A DNA stretch of 5,139 bases from Phycisphaerae bacterium. GTDB lineage: Bacteria > Planctomycetota > Phycisphaerae > JAAYCJ01. The first letter of the stretch is position 1. Each line of letters starts with the position of its first letter. Made by a program: the position numbers and the translations under genes. This document shows positions 1 through 5,139 of this stretch, piece after piece. Below the pieces are notes generated by a model. It worked only from the letters and a program-made list of their open reading frames with translations. It did not search any database and was not told the DNA's origin. Location of the stretch: NCBI GenBank assembly GCA_012514125.1, contig JAAZAW010000287.1, positions 1-5,139 on the forward strand, given 5' to 3'.

Positions 1-15
1 GCCTCTCTCATTCAT
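1..15 (-). CDS. Possible start of a further leftward gene (partial)
   Basis: On the minus strand an ATG at 15-13 follows the stop codon of the cytidylate kinase-like gene (39-41) by 23 bases. AGGA at 27-24 lies 8 bases before this ATG, a good Shine-Dalgarno distance. Only five codons (MNERG) are visible before the edge, so the product cannot be named. A second ATG at 11-9 lies in another frame. No hairpin or T-run separates it from the upstream gene, so co-transcription is likely if it is real. The call rests only on the ribosome binding site and spacing. Confidence 0.3.
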
Positions 16-38
16 TAACAAAATCCTACCGATTAATC

Positions 39-797
39 CTACACGACGCCCCGCGGTAAAGGCTCCTGCTGGGCCACCGGTAATTGCAGCGTATCGCCCG
101 CCTTCGCCTGCAACGCCAGCATGATCAAATCCACCACCTGTTCTTCCGTATACTGCGCCACATTGATCACCAGATCATATCGCCGCGGATCGAACGCATA
201 CTTCCCAAAATGCGTTTCGACAAAATTACCCCGTCCCGCGTCGATCCGTTCCATCTGCATCAACGCCGTTTTCAAATCCAGATTCATCCGTTTGGCAAAT
301 TTCTCGAGCCGATAATCTCGCGGCGCTACCAGCCGAACCGCCAACCCATATTCCCGCGGCAAAATAAAGTTCGCCGCCCGCCCAACAATGATCGCATGGC
401 TGTTATGGCAAATCGCCAGCAATTCATGCGTCAATCGATTAAAATACTCTTCCTCGTTCACGCTCGGACCCAGCGATAAAGCGCTGCAAATACTTTCTAT
501 CCAGCCCATTGATCGGTCGTCGAGCGTTTCAAAAAGCTTACGCCGTACCTCATCATCCTTGGCAATATAATTCAAAATTTCCTGATCATATTTGATAAAC
601 CCTGTTCGGGCTTCAAGATTTGAAGCGATAATCTCGGCGTTACAACCGCATTCACGCGAAATGGCAATGTAGAATCGGACTTTCTTTTCTTTCTCGTCAG
701 GCTTGGGTTCAGCCTTGGTTTCATCCGTCTTCCAGGTCTTGATGCGTCGTTCGACAAGTTCCGATATTCCAATATTAACACCTTTGTTCATGGGCAT
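39..797 (-). CDS. Cytidylate kinase-like family protein
   Basis: The 252-residue product matches the Cytidylate_kin2 (AAA-type P-loop kinase) family by its motif order. It has an entry strand with AISRE (45-49), then FIKYDQEIL, the core motif IIVGRAANFIL (136-146), RLVAPRDYRLEK (from about 155), and a C-terminal DPRRYDLVINV (203-213) followed by a helix. A charged, Lys/Glu-rich linker of roughly 25 residues precedes the domain. Family members are presumed cytosolic nucleotide kinases, but the physiological substrate is mostly untested. The usual glycine-rich GSGG-type loop after SRE is here CGCNAE, so nucleotide binding may be altered. The ATG at 797 is preferred because GAGGAG (809-804) sits 6 bases upstream; an in-frame ATG at 818 would give 259 residues with a poorer site, and another lies at 791. 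Transcription probably starts from the promoter at 860-888. The family assignment is firm; the activity is not. Confidence 0.85.
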   Translation of the reverse strand: MPMNKGVNIGISELVERRIKTWKTDETKAEPKPDEKEKKVRFYIAISRECGCNAEIIASNLEARTGFIKYDQEILNYIAKDDEVRRKLFETLDDRSMGWIESICSALSLGPSVNEEEYFNRLTHELLAICHNSHAIIVGRAANFILPREYGLAVRLVAPRDYRLEKFAKRMNLDLKTALMQMERIDAGRGNFVETHFGKYAFDPRRYDLVINVAQYTEEQVVDLIMLALQAKAGDTLQLPVAQQEPLPRGVV

Positions 798-803
798 TGA
801 GCA

Positions 804-809
804 CTCCTC
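804..809 (-). promoter_or_regulatory. Ribosome binding site deciding the kinase-like gene start
   Basis: GAGGAG on the minus strand lies 6 bases before the ATG at 797 and 12 bases before the ATG at 791. It lies inside the longer reading that would begin at 818. This makes 797 the most likely initiation codon. Confidence 0.7.
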
Positions 810-818
810 GCGGATCAT

Positions 819-1058
819 TCCGCCTTGTTCATATTTCCCCTGACATTGGTTGCCTTTTAATTATAACCACATCTGATAACCTTGGCAACCCGAACCGCAC
901 TTTCTCACCGGATCGGCGAAGTGGACCGGCCCGCCCTCTTTTCTTCTTCGACTTCCAACTTTCCTAACTCATCTTTATATCGTATACTTCGGCAAAATCC
1001 TTTTCCCCGAAAAGAAAAAAAACACGATAAAAAATAATAGGAGTATAAAGGTAAACTC
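819..1058. other. Divergent intergenic region between kinase-like gene and apbE
   Basis: This 240-base spacer separates two divergent genes. Its left part holds the strong leftward promoter. The centre (about 931-966) is pyrimidine-rich on the plus strand, and the stretch before apbE (about 1009-1038) is A-rich. TATACT at 983-988 is a possible rightward -10 element, but no convincing -35 lies 16-18 bases upstream. Open frames here lack a ribosome site and family-like sequence, so no gene is called. Confidence 0.6.
860..888 (-). promoter_or_regulatory. Strong sigma-70-type promoter for the kinase-like gene
   Basis: Read on the minus strand, TTGCCA (888-883) and a perfect TATAAT (865-860) are separated by exactly 17 bases. 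This is 11 of 12 matches to the housekeeping consensus. The predicted start site is near 853, giving a leader of about 55 bases to the ATG at 797. No hairpin or riboswitch-like structure was seen in that leader. Confidence 0.75.
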
Positions 1059-2102
1059 ATGGCCAAAAAAATAATCCCCTTTGTCCTGATCGCCTTGTTG
1101 CTGATCCTTGTCGTTTGGCAAATGCTCAAACGTCCGAGCACACCCCCCGTCACCGTCCAAAGCGGCACGATAATGATCATGGGAACGTTCACAAAGATCC
1201 AAATCGAAGCCGACACCCCCGAGCAAGGCCGCCAGGCCCTCAAAAACGCCACCGAGACCCTTCGACGCTTTGAACAGCAAATCAGCACCTATCGCCCGGA
1301 CTCCGAAATGTCCGAAATCAACCGTCAGGCCGCCGAAAAAGCGATACCGATCTCCGATCTGGCCTTCGAGATCCTCAAAAAATCCATCGAATACAGCAAA
1401 CTCACCAACGGCGCCTTCGATATCACTGTCACTCCTTATTTAAAAATATGGAAGCAGGCCGCCAAAGAAAACCGCCTGCCCGACCCCGCCGAATTAGATC
1501 AGGCGAAACAATTCGTCGGATGGGAAAAAATTAAACTCTCCGAAAATCCAAAAACAGTCCGGTTCACCACTCGCGGAGTAACGCTCACCGTCGATGCCAT
1601 AGCCAAAGGCCTCGCCGTCGATTACGCACTCGATGCCATGAAAATCCCCGGCGTCCGCTCCGCATTGGTCGATATCGGCGGCGAAATCTCCTGTTTTGGC
1701 CGCCCCTGGACCATCGGCGTCCAGGACCCCTTTGCTCCGGACAATGATAATCAACTCTCCCAGACCCCACGCCGGCGATTGCGATGCCAAAACCTTTCCA
1801 TCGCCACCAGCGGCAACTATCGTCGATATGTTACCATCGCCGGCCAACATTTCAGCCACATCATCGACCCCCGAACCGGCATGCCAGCGGAAAAACTCCC
1901 CAGTGTTACCGTTATTGCGAAAAAAACCGTCGATGCCGACGCCCTGGCCACCGCGATCTCCGTCATGGGACCGGAAGAAGGACTTAAACTCGCCCAATCA
2001 CTGCCCGGCGTCGAAGCTTTGCTAATCGCAGGCACTCCGGAAAAAACCGAAATCTTGAAAACGTCGGCTTTTGGCCAATATGAAATCCCACCCGAAGAAT
2101 AG
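1059..2102 (+). CDS. apbE: FAD:protein FMN transferase (ApbE family), membrane-anchored
   Basis: The 347-residue product is an ApbE flavin transferase, which uses FAD and Mg2+ to attach FMN covalently to a Thr or Ser of a target protein outside the cytoplasm. Visible family motifs in order are MGT (41-43), NGAFDITVTPY (117-127), DAIAKG (179-184), ALVDIGGE (202-209), ATSGNYRR (249-256), HIIDPRTG (267-274) and DADALATA (292-299); the last two regions carry the usual metal and substrate contacts. The N-terminus has two lysines and then a hydrophobic segment at about 5-19. No cysteine follows it, so it looks like an uncleaved signal anchor and not the lipoprotein form common in this family. AAGG at 1048-1051 lies 7 bases before the ATG. 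No flavoprotein acceptor such as RnfG or NqrC is encoded in the window. It is divergent from the kinase-like gene and convergent with the acylphosphatase gene. Confidence 0.95.
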   Translation: MAKKIIPFVLIALLLILVVWQMLKRPSTPPVTVQSGTIMIMGTFTKIQIEADTPEQGRQALKNATETLRRFEQQISTYRPDSEMSEINRQAAEKAIPISDLAFEILKKSIEYSKLTNGAFDITVTPYLKIWKQAAKENRLPDPAELDQAKQFVGWEKIKLSENPKTVRFTTRGVTLTVDAIAKGLAVDYALDAMKIPGVRSALVDIGGEISCFGRPWTIGVQDPFAPDNDNQLSQTPRRRLRCQNLSIATSGNYRRYVTIAGQHFSHIIDPRTGMPAEKLPSVTVIAKKTVDADALATAISVMGPEEGLKLAQSLPGVEALLIAGTPEKTEILKTSAFGQYEIPPEE

Positions 2103-2150
2103 TTTTAATGTATATTTGTTGATATTAGTGTTGAATGGTGTTTGCTGGCT

Positions 2151-2429
2151 TCAATATTTTACCATAAAACGAGTATATTCTCCGGAGATAGGGGCCTCCT
2201 GAACATCGACATTCGTAATATACTCTCCCATTTCCTCGCGTACCGCATCGATAAACTCATCGACGTCTTCCTGCGGCCCTTCGGCGTAAAGTTCCACAAG
2301 CCCACCGGGAACATTCTGAACATAACCCGTGATCGCATAACGTTTCGCCAGTGTATTGGCGGCGTATCGAAACCCGACTCCCTGAACCAATCCATCAAAA
2401 TGAACCAGCCTAGCCACTTTGGTAATCAT
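2151..2429 (-). CDS. acyP: Acylphosphatase
   Basis: The 92-residue product is a typical single-domain acylphosphatase, a small cytosolic enzyme that hydrolyses the carboxyl-phosphate bond of acyl phosphates such as acetyl phosphate or 1,3-bisphosphoglycerate. The signature HFDGLVQGVGFRY (10-22) holds the phosphate-binding loop and catalytic Arg21. The second signature GYVQNVPGG (35-43) holds catalytic Asn39. Length and motif spacing are normal for the family. The ATG at 2429 is chosen because AGGGAGG (2440-2434) stands 4 bases before it; an in-frame ATG at 2471 would add 14 residues that are not family-like. The gene lies 135 bases downstream of the dehydrogenase gene and has its own promoter at 2498-2506, so it is probably expressed independently. 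It converges with apbE, with 48 bases between the stop codons. The physiological substrate cannot be told from sequence. Confidence 0.93.
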   Translation of the reverse strand: MITKVARLVHFDGLVQGVGFRYAANTLAKRYAITGYVQNVPGGLVELYAEGPQEDVDEFIDAVREEMGEYITNVDVQEAPISGEYTRFMVKY

Positions 2430-2433
2430 CTTG

Positions 2434-2440
2434 CCTCCCT
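2434..2440 (-). promoter_or_regulatory. Ribosome binding site deciding the acylphosphatase start
   Basis: AGGGAGG on the minus strand lies 4 bases before the ATG at 2429. It is the strongest Shine-Dalgarno sequence in the window and argues against the longer in-frame start at 2471. Confidence 0.75.
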
Positions 2441-2497
2441 GACAAATCCCATTCATTGATCCATCACCCATTGCCGCAGCTTTCTTGATATTTCTAA

Positions 2498-2506
2498 ATT
2501 ATACCA
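2498..2506 (-). promoter_or_regulatory. Extended -10 promoter for acylphosphatase
   Basis: On the minus strand the spacer reads TGGTATAAT, a perfect TATAAT with the upstream TG of an extended -10 element. No good -35 hexamer is seen at 16-18 bases upstream, which is common for extended -10 promoters. The predicted start is near 2491, giving a leader of about 62 bases. Its position downstream of the dehydrogenase stop codon supports separate transcription of the acylphosphatase. Confidence 0.55.
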
Positions 2507-2564
2507 GCCAAAAACCACCCCGGCATGAATAATTCTAAATCTCGGTAAATTAATAAAATTAATG

Positions 2565-3608
2565 TTATGGTGTCAGGTGAATCATCGCTTTGATTACACC
2601 ATCCTGATATCCGGCGACCAGATCGAAGGCTTTTTGCGTTTCCATCAGCGGAAAATGATGCGTTACCATCGCGTCGGCCTTAATTTGCCCGCCGGCGACC
2701 CTATCGATCGTTGCCTGAACGCATTCATTCTGTCGGCGAACGTTTTGAATGCAGATTTCCTTCCGCCGTAACAGGTCGATATTGAAGCTGATGCGGGATA
2801 CTTCGGGAATGCCGATCAGAAGTAGCTTGCCGCCGGGCTTGAGCATTTCAATCGCCTGATCCAGCGTTTCCTGTTGTCCGGCGCATTCAAAAACATAATC
2901 CAGTCCCAACGGTTCCTGTTTCGCAATGGCCTGAGTTACCGGCTCTTTTCCGGCGATTCCCGTCCAGCTTGCTCCCAGTTGTCTCGCCGTGGCTGTTCGT
3001 TGTTCAATCCGGTCGGTCATATAAATGTTCTCTGCCGGGCATGTCGCTTTGATCGCCAGCAGTACGGAAAGACCAATCGGCCCGCAGCCCAGAATGCCGA
3101 TCCCGGCGCCGGCTTGTATATTTGCCAGTCGAACCGCATAAAGACCGATGGACAAGGGTTCGCACAATGCCGCCTTAACCAGGGTCATCGAATCGGGGAT
3201 CTTAAAACAGCTCGAAGCGGGCATGACCAGATATTCGCTCAACGCGCCCGGAGCCTGTCCGGGGCATCCCAGAAAACGGAGTTTTCGGCAGGTATGCGAC
3301 CGGTTCGTCCGGCACTGATCGCATGTTCCGCACGGCATCGCCGGATCGATCACCACCCGATCGCCCACTTGCAGCGTTTTGACGTCGGGTCCGATCTCGA
3401 CAACCGTTCCCGCGCACTCATGGCCGGTTGAATCGGGATATTGCACCACCTGGCTGCCGATGCGTCCGGTGGTATAGTAATGAACATCCGATCCGCACAC
3501 TCCCACCACATCCACCCGAATCAAAACATCCGTGCCCAGACGTATCGCGGGCGTTGCATCCTCGCGTATCTCCATTTGCCGTATACCGGTCAGAAACACC
3601 GTCTTCAT
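2565..3608 (-). CDS. Zinc-dependent dehydrogenase, sorbitol/L-iditol dehydrogenase-like
   Basis: The 347-residue product belongs to the zinc-containing medium-chain dehydrogenases, closest by motif to sorbitol, L-iditol and xylitol dehydrogenases, which oxidise a polyol to a ketose in the cytosol. Catalytic zinc ligands are visible as Cys38 in VCGSD, His63-Glu64 in TGHE, and Glu150 in CEPLS. Four structural-zinc cysteines stand at 93, 96, 99 and 107. The Rossmann glycine motif GCGPIG is at 174-179, and Asp199 at the end of the second strand points to NAD rather than NADP. The segment VHYYTTGRIG after the catalytic Cys is typical of the sorbitol dehydrogenase branch. The ATG at 3608 is preferred because AAAGGA lies 6 bases before it; an in-frame ATG at 3632 would add 8 residues with a poor site. 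It lies downstream of the araC-type gene on the same strand. Related sugar-acid or threonine dehydrogenases share this fold, so the exact substrate is open. Confidence 0.9.
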   Translation of the reverse strand: MKTVFLTGIRQMEIREDATPAIRLGTDVLIRVDVVGVCGSDVHYYTTGRIGSQVVQYPDSTGHECAGTVVEIGPDVKTLQVGDRVVIDPAMPCGTCDQCRTNRSHTCRKLRFLGCPGQAPGALSEYLVMPASSCFKIPDSMTLVKAALCEPLSIGLYAVRLANIQAGAGIGILGCGPIGLSVLLAIKATCPAENIYMTDRIEQRTATARQLGASWTGIAGKEPVTQAIAKQEPLGLDYVFECAGQQETLDQAIEMLKPGGKLLLIGIPEVSRISFNIDLLRRKEICIQNVRRQNECVQATIDRVAGGQIKADAMVTHHFPLMETQKAFDLVAGYQDGVIKAMIHLTP

Positions 3609-3614
3609 GTCGGT

Positions 3615-3620
3615 TCCTTT
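3615..3620 (-). promoter_or_regulatory. Ribosome binding site deciding the dehydrogenase start
   Basis: AAAGGA on the minus strand lies 6 bases before the ATG at 3608. It favours this start over the in-frame ATG at 3632, which has no clear Shine-Dalgarno sequence at the right distance. Confidence 0.65.
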
Positions 3621-3647
3621 CAAACAATTCATCTCGATAGATTCTCA

Positions 3648-3676
3648 ACGATAGCAGGCAGGTGGGATCAATGCAA
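3648..3676 (-). promoter_or_regulatory. Possible weak promoter for the dehydrogenase gene
   Basis: On the minus strand TTGCAT (3676-3671) and TATCGT (3653-3648) are 17 bases apart. The match is only 7 of 12, as expected for a promoter needing an activator. It would start transcription near 3641 and give a leader of about 33 bases. The 127-base gap after the araC-type gene leaves room for an operator; a short dyad, GCCG and CGGC around TGTGT, lies upstream at 3688-3700. Read-through from the regulator gene is the alternative. Confidence 0.3.
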
Positions 3677-3735
3677 ATAAGAATTCCGCCGTGTGTCGGC
3701 CTGGAAAGTGAAAAAACGAAAAACTCCGCAGAGAA

Positions 3736-4539
3736 TTATTTATCTGTTCCGGCTTGCCAGGACGATGGACTTTGACCGGTGCGTTTTTTGAAAACCCTGG
3801 AGAAATAAAAAGGATCGGCATAACCGACGCGACGGGCGATTTCGGTAATGTTCTGTGATTTAGTTTCCAGCAGGATTTTGGCCCACTGGATTTTCTTTTC
3901 TTCCGCCAGATCGACGAGGGTGCGGTGACAGAGTTTACGGGTCAGACGACAAAGCGTGGCTTTGGAAACGTTAAAATGATCTGCCATTCGATCCAGGTCA
4001 TTGGGTTCTGCCAGGTGATCCATCAGATACTGTTCGATCGCCGAGGCGGTGATTCGGGGCGAGGTGTTTTCGTTTGACTGTGCCAGCATGATGAGAATCT
4101 TTGCCAGCAAGACGGATTTCAAGTCCATTTCCCGTTGAGGATGTGTCCGATGGACTATTCCCATCCGCCTCATGAGCTCGACGATTTCATCCAGATCGGC
4201 AAAAGAAAAAAAACGATCGCCCTTGCGTTTGAGAATTTTATTCGCCAGATAAATCGCATAGGGACCGTTGAACCGACAATAATAATGAACGTATGGGTCC
4301 TGCGGGTCCGCCATCAGGATGCCTGGATCGGTGGGGGGGATCAGAGCGACCGTTCCACCGGTAACGACTTTGGAGCATGATTCATTACGATAAAATCCGC
4401 GGCCTGTGAGAAAAAACATCAGCATCATATCCTGCCCGCGTGTTCCCGGGGTCGAATGATAGGGCATTTTTTGAATCAGACCGGCGGTCTGGACTTGAAA
4501 GGGCGGTGAAAGGTCAATATTATCCATGTATTTGTTCAT
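3736..4539 (-). CDS. AraC-family transcriptional regulator
   Basis: The 267-residue product has the standard two-part AraC/XylS layout. The N-terminal half (about 20-95) is a cupin-type ligand pocket, shown by the run MLMFFLTGRGFY (39-50), GGTVALIPPTDPG (61-73) and VHYYCRFNG (84-92). The C-terminal half (about 163-261) carries two helix-turn-helix units: DLDRMADHFNVSKATLCRLTRK (181-202) and ITEIARRVGYADPFYFSRVFKKRTGQSP (231-258), the second being the family signature. Such proteins usually activate sugar-catabolism genes when a sugar is bound. The gene is divergent from the GH4 gene across 71 bases, a common arrangement for a regulator and its target, and the dehydrogenase gene follows it on the same strand. 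The ATG at 4539 has only a weak GGA upstream; an in-frame ATG at 4527 is possible. The ligand is unknown, but the neighbours suggest a glycoside, sugar or polyol. Confidence 0.92.
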   Translation of the reverse strand: MNKYMDNIDLSPPFQVQTAGLIQKMPYHSTPGTRGQDMMLMFFLTGRGFYRNESCSKVVTGGTVALIPPTDPGILMADPQDPYVHYYCRFNGPYAIYLANKILKRKGDRFFSFADLDEIVELMRRMGIVHRTHPQREMDLKSVLLAKILIMLAQSNENTSPRITASAIEQYLMDHLAEPNDLDRMADHFNVSKATLCRLTRKLCHRTLVDLAEEKKIQWAKILLETKSQNITEIARRVGYADPFYFSRVFKKRTGQSPSSWQAGTDK

Positions 4540-4541
4540 AT

Positions 4542-4576
4542 ATTACATTCCAAAGACCTAAAGATATAAATATTAT
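4542..4576 (+). promoter_or_regulatory. Promoter region for the GH4 gene
   Basis: Two overlapping rightward candidates exist, each with a 17-base spacer. One is ATTACA (4542-4547) with TATAAA (4565-4570), 9 of 12 matches. The other is TTCCAA (4548-4553) with TATTAT (4571-4576), 8 of 12. The second -10 overlaps the leftward TATAAT. The imperfect -35 elements fit a promoter that depends on an activator such as the adjacent AraC protein; that dependence is inferred. Confidence 0.45.
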
Positions 4577-4600
4577 ACAGGCATAAATCATAGTTGAAAA
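4572..4600 (-). promoter_or_regulatory. Promoter for the AraC-family gene
   Basis: On the minus strand TTTTCA (4600-4595) and a perfect TATAAT (4577-4572) are separated by 17 bases, matching 10 of 12 consensus positions. The predicted start near 4565 gives a short leader of about 26 bases. Its -35 overlaps the Shine-Dalgarno region of the divergent GH4 gene. Confidence 0.55.
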
Positions 4601-4610
4601 GGAAGATGTT

Positions 4611-5139
4611 ATGCATTCGGTAAAAATTGTCGTTATTGGTGCGGGCAGTTATTTTTTCGGCAAGCAAGTCATTTACAAGATGGCGACAAGTAAGGTTCTC
4701 GCCGGCGGAACGCTGGCGCTGGTGGATACCGATCCGAAGGTATTAAAGACGATGATGACGCTTGCACGGCGAATCTTTGATGCGACCCGATGCGATGTGA
4801 AACTTATCGGCTCGACCGATCGGCGAAAGGTGATGAAGGATGCCGACTTTATCGTTCTGACTTTTTCCGAACGCAACGCATATTTCCGTGGTCTGGATAC
4901 GCAGATTGCCGCCAAACACGGCATTCGGATGTGCAGTTCGGACACGATCGGGCCGGGCGGAATATTCCGTGCCCTGCGCGAAGTGCCGCATGTGATGGCG
5001 ATGGCGAAAGATGCGGAAAAATTGGCGCCCCGGGCGTGGGTAATCAATTTTGTCAATCCGACGTCGGTGCTGGGAATCGCCCTCAAGCGGTTTGCTCCGA
5101 ATGTCAAAAGTTTTGCCCTCTGCGATGGTCATCATGAAC
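4611..5139 (+). CDS. Glycoside hydrolase family 4 protein, partial (C-terminus outside window)
   Basis: The frame is open from the ATG at 4611 to the edge, giving 176 residues of a family usually about 430-480 long. GH4 enzymes cleave alpha- or beta-glycosides in the cytosol by an oxidation-elimination mechanism using NAD+ and a divalent metal, normally Mn2+. Visible features are the dinucleotide-binding start VKIVVIGAGSYFFGK (4-18), the acidic turn LVDTDP (37-42), DADFIVLTF (77-85), DTIGPGGIFRALREVP (111-126), AWVINFVNPTS (142-152), and ALCDGHHE (169-176), whose Cys171 aligns with the metal-binding cysteine. AAGGA at 4599-4603 stands 7 bases before the ATG, which makes this start secure. CDGH does not fit the commonly cited subgroup signatures, so the substrate cannot be assigned. 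It is divergent from the AraC-family gene, which probably controls it. Confidence 0.9.
   Translation, partial: MHSVKIVVIGAGSYFFGKQVIYKMATSKVLAGGTLALVDTDPKVLKTMMTLARRIFDATRCDVKLIGSTDRRKVMKDADFIVLTFSERNAYFRGLDTQIAAKHGIRMCSSDTIGPGGIFRALREVPHVMAMAKDAEKLAPRAWVINFVNPTSVLGIALKRFAPNVKSFALCDGHHE

Noticed and set aside
983..988. TATACT as a -10 element for apbE
   Set aside because: No acceptable -35 hexamer or extended -10 TG was found, so it is only mentioned in the intergenic entry.
1000..1014. CTTTTC/GAAAAG inverted repeat in the apbE leader
   Set aside because: It is followed by A residues, not T, on the transcribed strand, and low-complexity A/T sequence makes chance pairing likely.
905..1288. 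Leftward open frames of 127 and 101 codons across the apbE start and its upstream region, one with a very hydrophobic stretch
   Set aside because: They are antisense to apbE, have no good ribosome site, and their hydrophobic part comes from translating A-rich leader DNA in reverse.
1494..1997. Leftward open frame of 167 codons inside apbE
   Set aside because: It is fully antisense to a gene with conserved family motifs; its composition reflects the complement of apbE codons.
2127..2158. Hairpin between the convergent apbE and acylphosphatase genes (arms 2127-2135 and 2150-2158) followed by T residues
   Set aside because: The 9-base stem is AT-rich, contains two G-U pairs and has a 14-base loop; too weak to call a terminator.
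2142..2459. Rightward open frame of 105 codons
   Set aside because: It is antisense to the acylphosphatase gene, which has both catalytic motifs and a strong ribosome site.
2551..2562. TTAAT/ATTAA dyad just after the dehydrogenase stop codon
   Set aside because: It consists only of A and T with a tiny loop and would not form a stable terminator.
3711..3733. CTC-CGCA-GAG dyad with a T-rich tract on the minus strand just after the AraC-family gene
   Set aside because: The T-tract fits an intrinsic terminator but a 3-base stem is too short for a confident call.
4673..5135. Two leftward open frames (144 and 130 codons) and a rightward one (4790-5137)
   Set aside because: All overlap the GH4 frame starting at 4611, which has clear family motifs and continues past the edge.

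Overview
The window reads as a stretch of chromosome from a bacterium of moderate GC content (near 50% by eye). The gene set is most like Planctomycetota, especially Phycisphaerae-type genomes: a cytidylate kinase-like protein of the Cytidylate_kin2 type, a single membrane-anchored ApbE, an AraC regulator beside a family 4 glycosidase, and a sorbitol dehydrogenase-like enzyme. That placement is inference from gene content only; there is no rRNA or other taxonomic marker here. Promoters resemble ordinary sigma-70 sites and most genes have clear Shine-Dalgarno sequences. No RNA gene, CRISPR array, insertion sequence, integrase or phage gene was seen.

Left part (1-2102). A cytidylate kinase-like gene runs leftward from about 797 and is driven by a near-consensus promoter at 860-888. 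A possible next gene of the same operon starts at 15 and leaves the window. Across a 240-base divergent spacer, apbE runs rightward (1059-2102) and encodes a membrane-anchored FAD:protein FMN transferase.

Middle (2151-3608). An acylphosphatase gene (2151-2429) runs leftward and converges on apbE. It has its own extended -10 promoter. Upstream of it, also leftward, is a zinc-dependent medium-chain dehydrogenase (2565-3608) of the sorbitol/L-iditol dehydrogenase type.

Right part (3736-5139). An AraC-family regulator (leftward, 3736-4539) and an NAD-dependent glycoside hydrolase family 4 protein (rightward from 4611, cut by the window edge) are divergent. They share a 71-base spacer in which the -10 elements of both directions overlap. 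The likely local story is that the AraC protein senses a sugar or sugar derivative and controls the GH4 enzyme and perhaps the polyol dehydrogenase, forming a small carbohydrate-use locus whose remaining genes probably lie to the right.

The genes are of known families and nothing here is a clearly new system. The points most worth a second look are a degenerate nucleotide-binding loop in the cytidylate kinase-like protein, a metal-site motif in the GH4 protein that does not match the usual subgroup signatures, the overlapping divergent promoters, and a change in strand G/C bias across the window that does not follow gene direction.
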